NCBI RefSeq assembly: GCF_000187245.1 | Contig: NC_027862.1 | Coordinates: forward strand, 124,001-188,000 | Direction: 5' to 3' | DNA: 64,000 nt | Source of the DNA: Ogataea parapolymorpha DL-1 | Taxonomy: Eukaryota; Ascomycota; Pichiomycetes; Pichiales; Pichiaceae | Shown here: one piece after another, positions 19,864-28,315 of the stretch | Numbering within the stretch: the first letter of the stretch is position 1 | How the letters are laid out: every line of letters begins with the position of its first letter | The notes under the pieces: model-generated | What the model saw: the letters and a program-made list of their open reading frames with translations, nothing else | What the model was told of the DNA's origin: nothing | Database searches by the model: none | Position numbers and translations under genes: made by a program

Positions 19864-20253
19864 ATGTTTTCCAGACAATTTAGAACCACACTGCCACGCC
19901 AGGGAATCCGGGCATTTTCTGTCTCAAGAGCTGCAAGACAGGTCGTTGAGGTCAACTCGTTGGCCGAGTTCAAGGAGAACGTGCTCTCGCAAAAGGCCGC
20001 GTTTGTCGACTTCTACGCCTCATGGTGCGCTCCATGCAAAACCATCTCCCCAGTGGTGGAAAAGCTGTCCGAGACTCACAAAGACGTCAAGTTCTTTAAA
20101 GTGGACGTGGACAACGCTCAGGACGTTGCGATGGAGTACGGAATCAGCGCAATGCCGACGTTCATCACCTTCAAAGACGGCGTGAAAGACGGCCAATTTG
20201 TGGGTGCCAGTCCACAGGCCATCCAGCAGCTCGTGGTGGCTACCAAACAGTGA
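19864..20253 (+). CDS. TRX3: Mitochondrial thioredoxin Trx3
   Basis: 129-aa thioredoxin. The N-terminal ~24 residues are rich in Arg, Ser and Thr without acids (MFSRQFRTTLPRQGIRAFS), fitting a mitochondrial presequence. The fold then shows FVDFYASWCAPCK with redox cysteines 55 and 58, the buried Asp in VDFYA, KVDVDNAQDVA, and the cis-proline loop AMPTF. It reduces disulfides and peroxiredoxin in the matrix. Its ATG is only 58 bp from the divergent ATG7 ATG; 30 bp separates its stop from that of NMD3. Confidence 0.92.
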   Translation: MFSRQFRTTLPRQGIRAFSVSRAARQVVEVNSLAEFKENVLSQKAAFVDFYASWCAPCKTISPVVEKLSETHKDVKFFKVDVDNAQDVAMEYGISAMPTFITFKDGVKDGQFVGASPQAIQQLVVATKQ

Positions 20254-20283
20254 GAGAATAAACTTAATTAACTAATATATATA

Positions 20284-21801
20284 TTAACCAAGGTTCATCT
20301 CGTCCAGTTCATCTAACAACTCGTCAATGTCGATCTGAGGAGCGTCGTCCTCTTCCTCCATGTCGTCCTCCTCAACAGGCTTGTTCTCGGCTCTGTACAA
20401 GTTGACAGTCTTTCTGAGCTCCTGGTCCTCCTCCAGCTCCTGCAAGAACAGCTCGTAGTCTCTCTCGGCCTTCTCTGCCTCCTGTCTGGCCTGCCTTGAG
20501 TCGACGATCTCGTCGGCAACCAGGTCTTTGTGCTCGTTCGCCATTCTCTTGAGCTTCCAGTTTCTGTGCTTCATACGCTTGTTCGAGCGCACGTAATGTT
20601 TCTTCACCAGCACCACATCCGGAATCGTGTCTGTGTTGAGCTCGTCGAACAGCTCGTTGTTGAAGTTCGAGTTGGTGAGGAAGTAGCCCAGAGCAGAATC
20701 TCCAGGGTGCAGGATTCCGCCCAAATGCGACCGCACATAGTACTCCTGGTCATTCGAGCCCATGTCGCTGGCGCGAGCCACCGTGACGTCGGCCAGAAGC
20801 CATCTGCCATTGCGCTGGCCCGTTGGCTCCACGTCGAGCACAATGAACTCCACCATCTGGGTAACATCTGCAAGAGCCACAAACGGCGTGCGCCAGAACA
20901 CCTGTGCCAACAGGTCGCCGGTCTGCAGTGAGACAGGATCGATAAATTGCACCATGTTGCTCACCTTAGAGCACAGCACCAGCCGGGACATGTCTCCCAT
21001 AGACTTGGCTAGCTTTTTGGGCAGCACCACCAGGTCGTCCTTACAAATGGGCACGATCTCGACGGAAAACGTGAATTTGTACTGCGACGTGCCGGAATGA
21101 ATGTCCTGACTGATCAGCTCCTCACTTTTCTTCGACTTGATCGGCACCACGCTATTGAGAAAATCGATCATCTTGGCGGCATGGTTCCGCTGCGAGTAGT
21201 AGAAGTCCAGTCCGTCCTTCGACTCCTTGATAGAAATGGTGTCCATGTGTGCGTTGTGTTTCAAAATCAGCTGCTCCAGATACAGGAACGTTCTTTTGTG
21301 CTGCACTTTCTGTCTGATCTGGACGGCAGCACGCCAGGTGTTGGCGGTGTACGACTTGGCACAGTCGGGACACTGCATTGCCACGACGACGTACTCAACC
21401 TCGAAACTCTGCTGGATGATCGTGTTAGTCAGCGCCTCGCCCTGGACGGTCAGCTTGATGCGGATTCTTCTCGAATGCGGCTCTGTCCAGATAAACGAGG
21501 CATCTATGAGTCTCACCTTGTTCAGACCTTTCAATCTGCGCAGACAGATCGCCAGCAGTTCTCTGCTCTCGAGCTCGGCTCGCATCCACTGCTGGGGCGG
21601 CTGCAAAAACCGCTCGCAGTTACGACAAAAGGAGATGTTTGCCTCTCTAGGGATTCCTGCCGTGATATCCACGTTCAGCTTGATACAGTCGTAACACATG
21701 ACAAGCCCCGTGGACCCGTCCATCGGCACACCACAGTTGCAGCACAGAACGGTGGCCTGTGGCTGCGCAGCCTGGGGGGTGAGCTGGGTATAATTAGACA
21801 T
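20284..21801 (-). CDS. NMD3: 60S export adaptor Nmd3
   Basis: 505-aa adaptor linking pre-60S subunits to the exportin Crm1. The start MSNYTQLTPQ at 21801 is used; an upstream extension to 21885 is hydrophobic and unlike the family. N-terminal zinc-binding Cys pairs are visible (CCNCG, CYDC, CRNCERF, then CPDC near residue 150). The C terminus has a lysine/arginine-rich stretch (RSNKRMKHRNWKLKRM) and a leucine-rich export signal, IDIDELLDELDEMNLG, at the extreme end. Overall length fits Nmd3 (518 aa in S. cerevisiae). Confidence 0.95.
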   Translation of the reverse strand: MSNYTQLTPQAAQPQATVLCCNCGVPMDGSTGLVMCYDCIKLNVDITAGIPREANISFCRNCERFLQPPQQWMRAELESRELLAICLRRLKGLNKVRLIDASFIWTEPHSRRIRIKLTVQGEALTNTIIQQSFEVEYVVVAMQCPDCAKSYTANTWRAAVQIRQKVQHKRTFLYLEQLILKHNAHMDTISIKESKDGLDFYYSQRNHAAKMIDFLNSVVPIKSKKSEELISQDIHSGTSQYKFTFSVEIVPICKDDLVVLPKKLAKSMGDMSRLVLCSKVSNMVQFIDPVSLQTGDLLAQVFWRTPFVALADVTQMVEFIVLDVEPTGQRNGRWLLADVTVARASDMGSNDQEYYVRSHLGGILHPGDSALGYFLTNSNFNNELFDELNTDTIPDVVLVKKHYVRSNKRMKHRNWKLKRMANEHKDLVADEIVDSRQARQEAEKAERDYELFLQELEEDQELRKTVNLYRAENKPVEEDDMEEEDDAPQIDIDELLDELDEMNLG

Positions 21802-21891
21802 GAAAAGTTTAGTAAAAAAATCCTTAAAAAATTTAATTATAAATTGAAATAAAATTGTAGCACAGCCGTGACAAAAGAAATACATCTACCT

Positions 21892-22263
21892 ATGACCAAC
21901 CTGCTTTCGTTACATGTCAAGAACCGCACTTCCGAAATCCGCGACATCCTCATGGCCGAGCGCACGACGCTCAGCTGGCTCAAGTTCTGCTCCGTGCTGT
22001 CTGTGTCCGCGACGGCGGTGTGTTTCCGCACAGACGACTCGTTCGGCCGCGCCATGGGCCTCATATTCGCCTGTCTCAGCCTCTTCACCCTCATGCTCGC
22101 CCTCTTCAACTATCTGCGCTCTGTGTATAGCTACCGGGCCGAGAAAACAGAAGTCATCAGCTCCGGCCTCACAGACACCTACCTCGCGCTTGTGATACTG
22201 GTGCTGCTGGGCATCAATATTGGCTTAATGGCCAAAGGAAGCGAAACAACGCTGGCTATATGA
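21892..22263 (+). CDS. DUF202/VTC1-like small membrane protein
   Basis: 123-aa protein with three hydrophobic segments and the DUF202 signature AERTTLSWLKF, the motif found in Vtc1 and the YidH family (AERTFLSWL in Vtc1). Vtc1 is part of the vacuolar polyphosphate polymerase, but this protein lacks other Vtc1-specific similarity and may be a separate paralog. Start MTNLLSLH at 21892; only 90 bp separates it from the NMD3 start. The 3' end overlaps the convergent GPI-protein gene by 8 bp. Confidence 0.75.
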   Translation: MTNLLSLHVKNRTSEIRDILMAERTTLSWLKFCSVLSVSATAVCFRTDDSFGRAMGLIFACLSLFTLMLALFNYLRSVYSYRAEKTEVISSGLTDTYLALVILVLLGINIGLMAKGSETTLAI

Positions 22264-22921
22264 GCGCCAGAAAAACCAGACCCAGCCCAAAATGGGGCCC
22301 CATACCCGTAAGACGGGCTGCCGCGCCTGTGGTGCCGCTATCGGCGGCCGTCGACACCGCAGTCGACGACGCAACAGTGAAGCTGTTGCTCATGGCTGCA
22401 TAGAATCCGCTAAAATCTGAATATTCCGTATAGTACGTGCTGTAGGCCTTCCAGACGTCCGACGCAACAGACTTGGCGTCAAAACCGCTGCCGGTCGACG
22501 CAACCGTCAAAAACGTCACGTCCGGTGTCACCCTGTCCGTGTAGACGAGCTCCTGGGTCGAGTGGTCCTTCGTGATGATGCTTACGTAAGCGCTCGGGTC
22601 CTGGACTTTGGAATTCGAGTTGGTGTTGGTGTGGATGAAGGCGGCCTCCTCGGAGAGACGGCTCGCGAAGGGCACTTTTGTGAACACGTACGAGTATGCG
22701 GCGTACGCGGAGCTGAGCTGGTTGGCCTTCAGCACGTTTTTGTCCTCGTACGCAACGAACATCTGCACCAGCTCGTCGTCTTCGTTTTCGATCACAAAGC
22801 GTTCCCACTGCGCCACGTTGTACTGCATGTCGTCGTTGATGGCGAGGAGCATTTCCTGTCGTGAAAAAGCCGCTGCCAGGCCTGCCAGGCTGGCAACCGT
22901 GCTAGCGAGCAAGCGGTGCAT
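22256..22921 (-). CDS. Putative secreted GPI-anchored protein
   Basis: 221-aa protein not recognised by name. It has an N-terminal signal peptide (MHRLLASTVASLAGLAAAFS) and a ~150-residue folded-looking region rich in Tyr, Phe and acids. A short Ser/Thr/Ala-rich spacer follows (SSTAVSTAADSGTTGAAA), then a hydrophobic C terminus (FGLGLVFLALI) with no basic tail. This is the pattern of a GPI anchor signal, with a likely omega site around the DSGTTG stretch. Location at the plasma membrane or cell wall is inferred. Confidence 0.7.
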   Translation of the reverse strand: MHRLLASTVASLAGLAAAFSRQEMLLAINDDMQYNVAQWERFVIENEDDELVQMFVAYEDKNVLKANQLSSAYAAYSYVFTKVPFASRLSEEAAFIHTNTNSNSKVQDPSAYVSIITKDHSTQELVYTDRVTPDVTFLTVASTGSGFDAKSVASDVWKAYSTYYTEYSDFSGFYAAMSNSFTVASSTAVSTAADSGTTGAAARLTGMGPHFGLGLVFLALI

Positions 22922-23162
22922 GAATAGGATAAATTAATTATTTTGGAGAAATTGAGGGCAGATCTGGTAGCCAGATCGGCAGCGAGACTGCGGCGAGATT
23001 GCGGCGAGAAAGTGGTACGGATCACAACCAGGCTAATGCTACAAGGAGCAGAGTTGCACAGAAACTCTCCACAGCTCTTAACACAACAGCTATGTTTACT
23101 AGTGCCAGGAGCGAGGTAAAGGAAATATATAACTTTTTTTCCACCCTATTATTATTATTGTT

Positions 23163-25838
23163 ATGCTTTCCAACATCAAAGTGTATGTACGGTGCCGGGC
23201 GCGCAACGAGCGCGAGGTGGCCGAGAACGCGGGCGTCGTGGTGTCTGTGCCGTCGCGCGAGCAGATCGCTGTGTGTTCGGGCGCCCACCAGCGCACGTAC
23301 GCGTTCGACCGTGTATTTGGCGCAGAGAGCGACCAGGAGTCGATTTTCGAGACGGTGGCCGAGCCGATGCTCGCACAGATCCTGGCAGGCTACAATTGCA
23401 CTGTGTTTGCGTACGGGCAGACCGGCACGGGCAAGACTCACACGATGGTCGGCAATCTGGGCGTCGACCACAACAGGCTGCCCACAGACGCGGGCATCAT
23501 CCCGCGGTCTGTGCACAAGCTATTCGAGCACCTCAAGAGCGTTCCGGACTACTCCGTGAAGGTGTCGTTTATTGAGCTATACAATGAGAATATTCGGGAC
23601 CTGCTGGGTGACGAGTCACGCCCGCTCAAGATTTTTGACGACGCCGGGAAAAAGGGCGTTTTGGTGCAGGGGATCCACGAGGTGTACATCCGGACGGCGG
23701 CGGAAGGGCTGCGGCTGGCAGTGCAGGGGTCTGAGCGGCGCAAAGTGGCGAGCACGCGGTGCAACGACCTCTCGTCGCGGTCGCACACGGTGTTTTCCAT
23801 CACGGTGCACATGCGCACGCAGGACTCGCAAAAGATGGGCGGCGAGGAGTTTGTCAAGGTAGGCAAGCTGAACCTGGTGGATCTGGGCGGGTCCGAGAAT
23901 ATCTCGCGGTCTGGCGCGACCAACCAGCGCGCCAAAGAGGCCGGCATGATAAACCAGTCGCTGCTGACGCTAGGGCGTGTGATCAACGCGCTCGTGGCCA
24001 ACTCGCCGCACATCCCGTACCGCGAGTCGAAGCTGACACGGCTGTTACAGGACTCGCTTGGCGGACGCACCTGCACGAGCATCATCGCGACGCTGTCGCC
24101 GGCGAAAACGTCGCTCGAGGAGACGCTCAGCACTCTGGAGTACGCACACACAGCAAAAAGTATCCGCAACAAGCCACAGGTCAATGAGGTCGTCAACAAG
24201 AAAACGCTGATCAGTGAGTACATGGACGAGATCGAGCGGCTCACCAGAGACCTGAACGCTGCGCGCACGCAGAACGGCGTGTACCTGGACGAGGCCAGCT
24301 ATGAGCAGCTGTGCCGCGAAAGCGAGAGCCGCCGGATCCGCGTGGAGGAGCTCGAGGCGCGTGTGGGCGGCCAGCAGGACCGGTTTGAGCGCGCACGCGA
24401 GCGCATAGATGCGCTGGAGAAGCAGTTGGAGCAGGAGCAGGCTGCAAATCGCGAGCTCGAGGCCCAGAAACAGCGTGTCGAGGACCGATTAGCCCAAGCG
24501 GTAGCAGAGACAAAGCAGCTCCAAAACATGCTCAGAGCTTACACAAAGACCAGCGTCGACGCAGCTGCGCTCGAGGATGAGCTCCTTGCGCTCCAGAATC
24601 ACCGCGGCCGTCTAGTGCACCTGCTGGACGCCAACCAGCACCGCTGGGAGCATACACAGGGGCACGTGACCGCCTTTGCGCAGCAGCTGGACGGGTTGCT
24701 CGCGGACGCTGCTGCGGCGACGTCGGGCGAGCTGGGTGCATTGTGGGACGCCATAAGAGGCGATCTGGCCGCTGTGGCAACAGAGATGTCGCGGCTGAAC
24801 TCGTCGTCGGTGGCACTGCTGCGCGCACGGTGCGTGGAGTCACGTGACGATTTTGAGTTGCGGTTGGGTGTTTTGGACGGCGGTGTGCACGAGCGACTGG
24901 GGGCCGTTGCACGCGACGTCACGGCGGCATTTCAGCTGTTTCTCGAGCGGCTGGGTGCAGACCGGGAGCTGGTAACGTCTTTGAAGGAGGAGTTGCGCAA
25001 GAGAGACGATCAGATTATGAGTATGCAAGCGGAGCTGAAAAAGTATCTGGAGAACGCGTTGGCACAGCGTCGGTTGGTGCTGGACCAGGAAAACGAAGAG
25101 CTGTTGAGGCTGGTGAGGCAAGCTGTTGAGCAGCAGGCCGGCAGACACAAGGCAGAGCTGGACAGCGTGGAGGAGCACGTGACCGGCGTGTTTGAAGCAA
25201 TGGAGCAGATGCGCCAGAATCGGCCGGACGTTTTGGCGGAAGTGGACACGAAATTGGCCGACGACGAGACTTGTATTGCTGCTCAGTGCGATACGCTGCG
25301 GCAGCGGCTGGACGGCTGGCACGTCACCGAGTGGGAGAAGACACTGGCGCGGTTCCGAGATGAGTTTATTGCATGGGACGACGAGCGGCTGGAACAGGTT
25401 GACGACGTCTCGCGCAAGCTATGCGAGAACCTGGGACGTTTAGAAGCGTGTGTGGGCGAGCTGGAAACGAGATTCAGCTCAACAGTCGATTTGCGCGTGC
25501 GCGGGCTGCACGAGCTACAGACGCAGTGTAACGGTGCTTTACGGGACCTGAATGCCGAATTGGAGGACGGACTTGTGGGCTGTGAGGTTCTGGATGGTCA
25601 GTCGAAGATGCAGGAGACAAAGATCGTTGAGGCGATTACGCGGTGCAGCCAGCTGAGCAGTGCGGTGGCCGCGGTGCATGACGATCTAGCTGCCAGGCTG
25701 GAGCGGCTTGAAAAGGCATTTGGCGGAGAAAAAGCGCCGTTGAAACGCTCCTGGAACGACGATAAGGAGAACGTGCTGCCAGCGCGCAAGGAGCGGGTGC
25801 TGGGTGTGAAAGACGGCAACGCGAGGAGTGTCTCGTAG
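23163..25838 (+). CDS. Kinesin-5 (BimC/Cin8/Kip1) mitotic motor
   Basis: 891-aa N-terminal kinesin. The motor begins almost at residue 1 (NIKVYVRCRARNEREV) and ends near 345. It contains P-loop GQTGTGKT (85-92), SSRSH, switch II as DLGGSE (Ala replaced by Gly at 242) and YRESKLTRLLQDSLGG. The neck sequence AKSIRNKPQVNEV is typical of kinesin-5, which slides antiparallel spindle microtubules. A long coiled coil follows; the end is basic with PLKRSWNDDKENVLP. Loop 8 lacks the large insertion of S. cerevisiae Cin8, so Cin8 versus Kip1 is not decided. G+C is locally high in third codon positions. Confidence 0.92.
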   Translation: MLSNIKVYVRCRARNEREVAENAGVVVSVPSREQIAVCSGAHQRTYAFDRVFGAESDQESIFETVAEPMLAQILAGYNCTVFAYGQTGTGKTHTMVGNLGVDHNRLPTDAGIIPRSVHKLFEHLKSVPDYSVKVSFIELYNENIRDLLGDESRPLKIFDDAGKKGVLVQGIHEVYIRTAAEGLRLAVQGSERRKVASTRCNDLSSRSHTVFSITVHMRTQDSQKMGGEEFVKVGKLNLVDLGGSENISRSGATNQRAKEAGMINQSLLTLGRVINALVANSPHIPYRESKLTRLLQDSLGGRTCTSIIATLSPAKTSLEETLSTLEYAHTAKSIRNKPQVNEVVNKKTLISEYMDEIERLTRDLNAARTQNGVYLDEASYEQLCRESESRRIRVEELEARVGGQQDRFERARERIDALEKQLEQEQAANRELEAQKQRVEDRLAQAVAETKQLQNMLRAYTKTSVDAAALEDELLALQNHRGRLVHLLDANQHRWEHTQGHVTAFAQQLDGLLADAAAATSGELGALWDAIRGDLAAVATEMSRLNSSSVALLRARCVESRDDFELRLGVLDGGVHERLGAVARDVTAAFQLFLERLGADRELVTSLKEELRKRDDQIMSMQAELKKYLENALAQRRLVLDQENEELLRLVRQAVEQQAGRHKAELDSVEEHVTGVFEAMEQMRQNRPDVLAEVDTKLADDETCIAAQCDTLRQRLDGWHVTEWEKTLARFRDEFIAWDDERLEQVDDVSRKLCENLGRLEACVGELETRFSSTVDLRVRGLHELQTQCNGALRDLNAELEDGLVGCEVLDGQSKMQETKIVEAITRCSQLSSAVAAVHDDLAARLERLEKAFGGEKAPLKRSWNDDKENVLPARKERVLGVKDGNARSVS

Positions 25839-25960
25839 CAGCATAGGGACTAGCGCGCACCCCTGCACCGGCTCGTTTATATCGTATTTTTAAAAACCGA
25901 AGCGCACGACCTGCATATATATTTTAGCATTTGTGTATCTCAAAAACTTAAACACGCCTG

Positions 25961-26918
25961 ATGAGTTCCAAGTAAGTACTAAATCGCAGCAAGCTAACCA
26001 GCCAGGGTCTTTGCCGACACCGCCGTCCACATTGCCGCTAAAGAGACGTTCTTCCAAACGTACCAGGAAGTCCGCAAAGTCCAGGGCCTGAACTCTCTGG
26101 AGCAGCTCTGGGCCGCGTACTACACATATCTGGGAAACGACATCTTTGCCACCGGACTACTGTTTTTCTGTTTGCACGAGCTGATGTACTTTGGCCGCTC
26201 GCTGCCCTGGTTCATAATAGACCGCATCCCGTACTTCAGAAAGTACAAGATCCAGGACGCCAAGCTGCCTTCCAACAGAGAGCAATGGGAGTGCCTCAAG
26301 TCTGTTCTAATTTCGCATTTCATGGTCGAGGCGTTTCCTATCTGGTTTTTCCATCCGGTGTGTGAAAAGATCGGAATCAGCTACGAGGTGCCATTCCCTT
26401 CGCTCAAGACCATAGCTTTGCAGGTGTCCATTTTCTTTTTGCTCGAGGACGCTTGGCATTATTGGTTCCACAGAGGACTGCACTACGGCTCGTTCTACAA
26501 GTACATCCACAAGCAGCACCACCGGTACGCTGCTCCTTTCGGTCTTGCCGCAGAGTATGCCCACCCGATCGAGGTGATGCTGCTTGGGTTTGGCACCGTG
26601 GGCATCCCGATCGTGTGGTGCTACTTCACCAGAAACCTCCACTTGTTCACGATCTGTATCTGGATCACGCTCAGACTGTACCAGGCTGTGGACGCCCACT
26701 CCGGATACGAGTTCCCTTGGTCGCTGCACCACTTCCTGCCGATCTGGGCTGGGGCAGACCACCATGACGAGCACCACCACCACTTCATTGGCAACTACGC
26801 CTCGTCGTTCCGGATGTGGGACTTTTTCTTGGATACCGAGGCCGGCAACACGGCCAAGCTGAACCGCGAGAGAAAGGCCAAGCTGAAGGGCGAGAAGAAG
26901 GCCAAGCTGAAGGAGTGA
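25961..26918 (+). CDS. ERG25: C-4 methylsterol oxidase Erg25 (two exons)
   Basis: ER membrane di-iron enzyme of ergosterol synthesis, oxidising the C-4 methyl groups. Exon 1 is 25961-25971 and exon 2 is 26006-26918, giving 307 aa (309 in S. cerevisiae). Exon 2 begins [13 protein letters not shown] and shows [16 protein letters not shown]. The three histidine clusters are HRGLH, HKQHH and HHDEHHHH. The C terminus is lysine-rich ([13 protein letters not shown]). An in-frame stop at 25995 upstream of exon 2, inside the intron, shows that splicing is required for this N terminus. Confidence 0.95.
25972..26005 (+). other. ERG25: 34-nt spliceosomal intron in ERG25
   Basis: Begins GTAAGT and ends GCTAACCAGCCAG. 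Splicing to the last AG joins codon AA|G and keeps frame into VFADTAV; the earlier AG in AACCAG would put the frame off. It is the same length as the TOA1 intron. The branch-like GCTAAC is 8 nt before the acceptor G. Confidence 0.87.
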
Positions 26919-26965
26919 GCTATCTGCCCGTGTTTAACATTGGCAGCACATATTGGAAAATCACA

Positions 26966-27000
26966 GGTGAAAAAAAACGGTGAAAAATTCAAGGTGAAAA
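26966..27000 (+). promoter_or_regulatory. Triple GGTGAAAA box before the snoRNA host
   Basis: GGTGAAAA starts at 26966, 26979 and 26993, a spacing of 13 and 14 bp. The middle copy reads TGAAAAATTC, close to the RRPE motif (TGAAAAATTT) of rRNA-processing genes. Its position about 40-75 bp upstream of the intron donor suggests a promoter for the host transcript; this is inference. Confidence 0.4.
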
Positions 27001-27040
27001 ATAAAGAAAGAAAATAGAGTATTCTCTTCGCTTGAGCATT

Positions 27041-27130
27041 GTAAGTATCTCGCTGATGATAAACTCACAGACCTGTACCGACGTTTGAGGAGGAAACATA
27101 TTGCCTTTACTGAGGGATGCTAACCATTAG
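27041..27130 (+). other. Intron of a non-coding snoRNA host transcript
   Basis: Begins GTAAGTAT and ends with GCTAACCATTAG, the same donor and branch motifs as the TOA1 and ERG25 introns. The flanking sequences contain no open reading frame of note, so the host appears non-coding. The snoRNA occupies 27047-27118, leaving 6 nt before it and 12 nt after it, so the branch site starts right after the snoRNA. Confidence 0.75.
27047..27118 (+). ncRNA. snR56: Box C/D snoRNA snR56/U25 (18S rRNA 2'-O-methylation guide)
   Basis: Seen in order: terminal stem ATCTC (27047-27051), C box CTGATGA (27053-27059), guide CACAGACCTGTA (27066-27077), D' box CCGA (27078-27081), C' box TGAGGA (27086-27091), D box CTGA (27110-27113), and closing stem GGGAT (27114-27118). 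The guide is complementary to the conserved 18S segment ACAGGTCTGTG, placing the fifth base before D' opposite the first G of AGG. That is the site modified by yeast snR56 and human U25 (known, recalled). A second stretch, TATTGCCT (27099-27106), complements the adjacent 18S AGGCAATA. Confidence 0.9.
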
Positions 27131-27199
27131 AACGTGTTTTATAGTAATAAAAGCTAATTGAGAAACATCGTAAGAGTAGACCGAGGGTGGAAGGGCGAG

Positions 27200-27238
27200 G
27201 TGAAGCCTCGAGTGAAGCCTCGAGTTTTGAAGGCTTCA
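27200..27238. repeat. 12-bp tandem repeat and stem-loop
   Basis: GTGAAGCCTCGA occurs twice in tandem (27200-27211, 27212-27223). TGAAGCCT (27213-27220) is then matched by AGGCTTCA (27231-27238), forming an 8-bp stem with a 10-nt loop. It lies downstream of the snoRNA host and about 90 bp past the RPS8 stop, so it may serve 3'-end formation of either transcript. Confidence 0.55.
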
Positions 27239-27327
27239 ATTCTTGCTGGCCGTTGCCAAGATGCAATTTGGCTTTTTGCCCTACTAGTATTCCTTGACTA
27301 AATTCAATTATTTATCATACTGATCGC

Positions 27328-27927
27328 TTATTTCTTAGCAGTCAGTCTTCTGAGGTAGAAGGCCAACTCCTCACCCTCCAAAATGTAACCGTCACATCTT
27401 CCAGATTGACCTGGTCTGGACGAAATGCAAGCGTACAGCTTACCAGATCCGAACTGTGAAGAAACAGCAGGCTCGATCTTGGCGTCCCCAGCACGGGCAG
27501 CAAGCTTTCTCTGCAACTTGTTGCTCTTCTTGACTTCTTCCTCAGCAGCCTTGGTCTTCTTTCCAAGGGTAACACCGTAATGTTGCTCGAAATATTGCTT
27601 GAAAGGAGTAGCGTCGATTTGGACGATGGCAGACTTGGTCAATGTGTTGGTTCTCACCAATTCGTTATTGGATGGGTGGTACACCACACCGGAAACTCTG
27701 GTCTTTCTAGAAATTCCCTCAGAGGCCCACGAGAAGTTACCAGTCTCGATTCTCAAAGCTCTGTACTTGACATTTCCACCTCTGGTTCTGACGGCGTGGA
27801 TTCTCTTGGTACCGATCTTGGTGTTGGCACCTTGTCTTCCCAACTCAAACTTTCTCTTCTTTCTGAACTGGGCTCTTTTAGCACCGGTAGCAGCTCTCTT
27901 GTGACGAGAATCCCTGGAAATACCCAT
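27328..27927 (-). CDS. RPS8: 40S ribosomal protein eS8 (Rps8)
   Basis: 199-aa small-subunit ribosomal protein. It starts [20 protein letters not shown], the universally conserved N terminus, and contains [18 protein letters not shown] and [20 protein letters not shown]. No intron is needed for a full-length protein. A short upstream in-frame extension (to 27975) is not part of the family and falls in the pyrimidine-rich leader. It shares a 157-bp divergent promoter with DPH3. Confidence 0.97.
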   Translation of the reverse strand: MGISRDSRHKRAATGAKRAQFRKKRKFELGRQGANTKIGTKRIHAVRTRGGNVKYRALRIETGNFSWASEGISRKTRVSGVVYHPSNNELVRTNTLTKSAIVQIDATPFKQYFEQHYGVTLGKKTKAAEEEVKKSNKLQRKLAARAGDAKIEPAVSSQFGSGKLYACISSRPGQSGRCDGYILEGEELAFYLRRLTAKK

Positions 27928-28002
27928 GTTGGTTAGTGAAAAATAAAAAAATGGATGAGAATTTTTAAATATCAAACACCAGCTAACAAGCCAGCCCGGT
28001 GC

Positions 28003-28013
28003 GACGTCACGTG
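28003..28013. promoter_or_regulatory. Overlapping GACGTC / CACGTG element in the RPS8-DPH3 promoter
   Basis: GACGTC (28003-28008) overlaps CACGTG (28008-28013). CACGTG is the Cbf1/E-box core, and Cbf1 is known to bind ribosomal-protein promoters in several non-Saccharomyces yeasts. It lies 76-86 bp from the RPS8 start codon. Function here is inferred. Confidence 0.45.
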
Positions 28014-28084
28014 GGAAAGTTGTTTCTAATCTCTTTTTTTTTCTTACACCGCCTAGTTTGAAATATTTTCTGCTTTACATAATC

Positions 28085-28306
28085 ATGTCCGAAACTATTA
28101 CAGTCTACGACCAGGTCGAAATAGAGGACTTCGTGTTCGACCCCACACAGAGGATCTTCACATACCCCTGTCCCTGCGGCGACCGTTTTCAGATCGGTCT
28201 CGACGACATGCTCGATGGGGAGGACATCGCTGTGTGTCCGTCCTGTTCGCTCATGGTCAAGATCATCTTTGACGAGGAAGACCTGGCCGAGTACGTCGAC
28301 AGCTAG
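28085..28306 (+). CDS. DPH3: Diphthamide biosynthesis / Elongator zinc protein Dph3 (Kti11)
   Basis: 73-aa CSL-type zinc protein that donates electrons to the Dph1-Dph2 radical-SAM step and interacts with Elongator. The zinc ligands are in YPCPCGDRF and CPSCSLMVKIIF, with the conserved N terminus YDQVEIEDF. Start MSETITV at 28085; the 9 preceding in-frame residues lack similarity. Convergent with UBC6 with only 9 bp between stop codons. Confidence 0.94.
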   Translation: MSETITVYDQVEIEDFVFDPTQRIFTYPCPCGDRFQIGLDDMLDGEDIAVCPSCSLMVKIIFDEEDLAEYVDS

Positions 28307-28315
28307 TCTCCCAAA

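Larger units (their letters stand above)
26919..27327. other. Intergenic region ERG25-RPS8 carrying a snoRNA host unit
   Basis: 409-bp convergent interval. In order: three GGTGAAAA boxes (26966, 26979, 26993), an apparent non-coding exon, a 90-nt intron (27041-27130) that contains a C/D snoRNA, a second exon without an open frame, a 12-bp tandem repeat and stem-loop (27200-27238), then the 3' side of RPS8. No protein-coding potential is seen on either strand. Confidence 0.6.
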
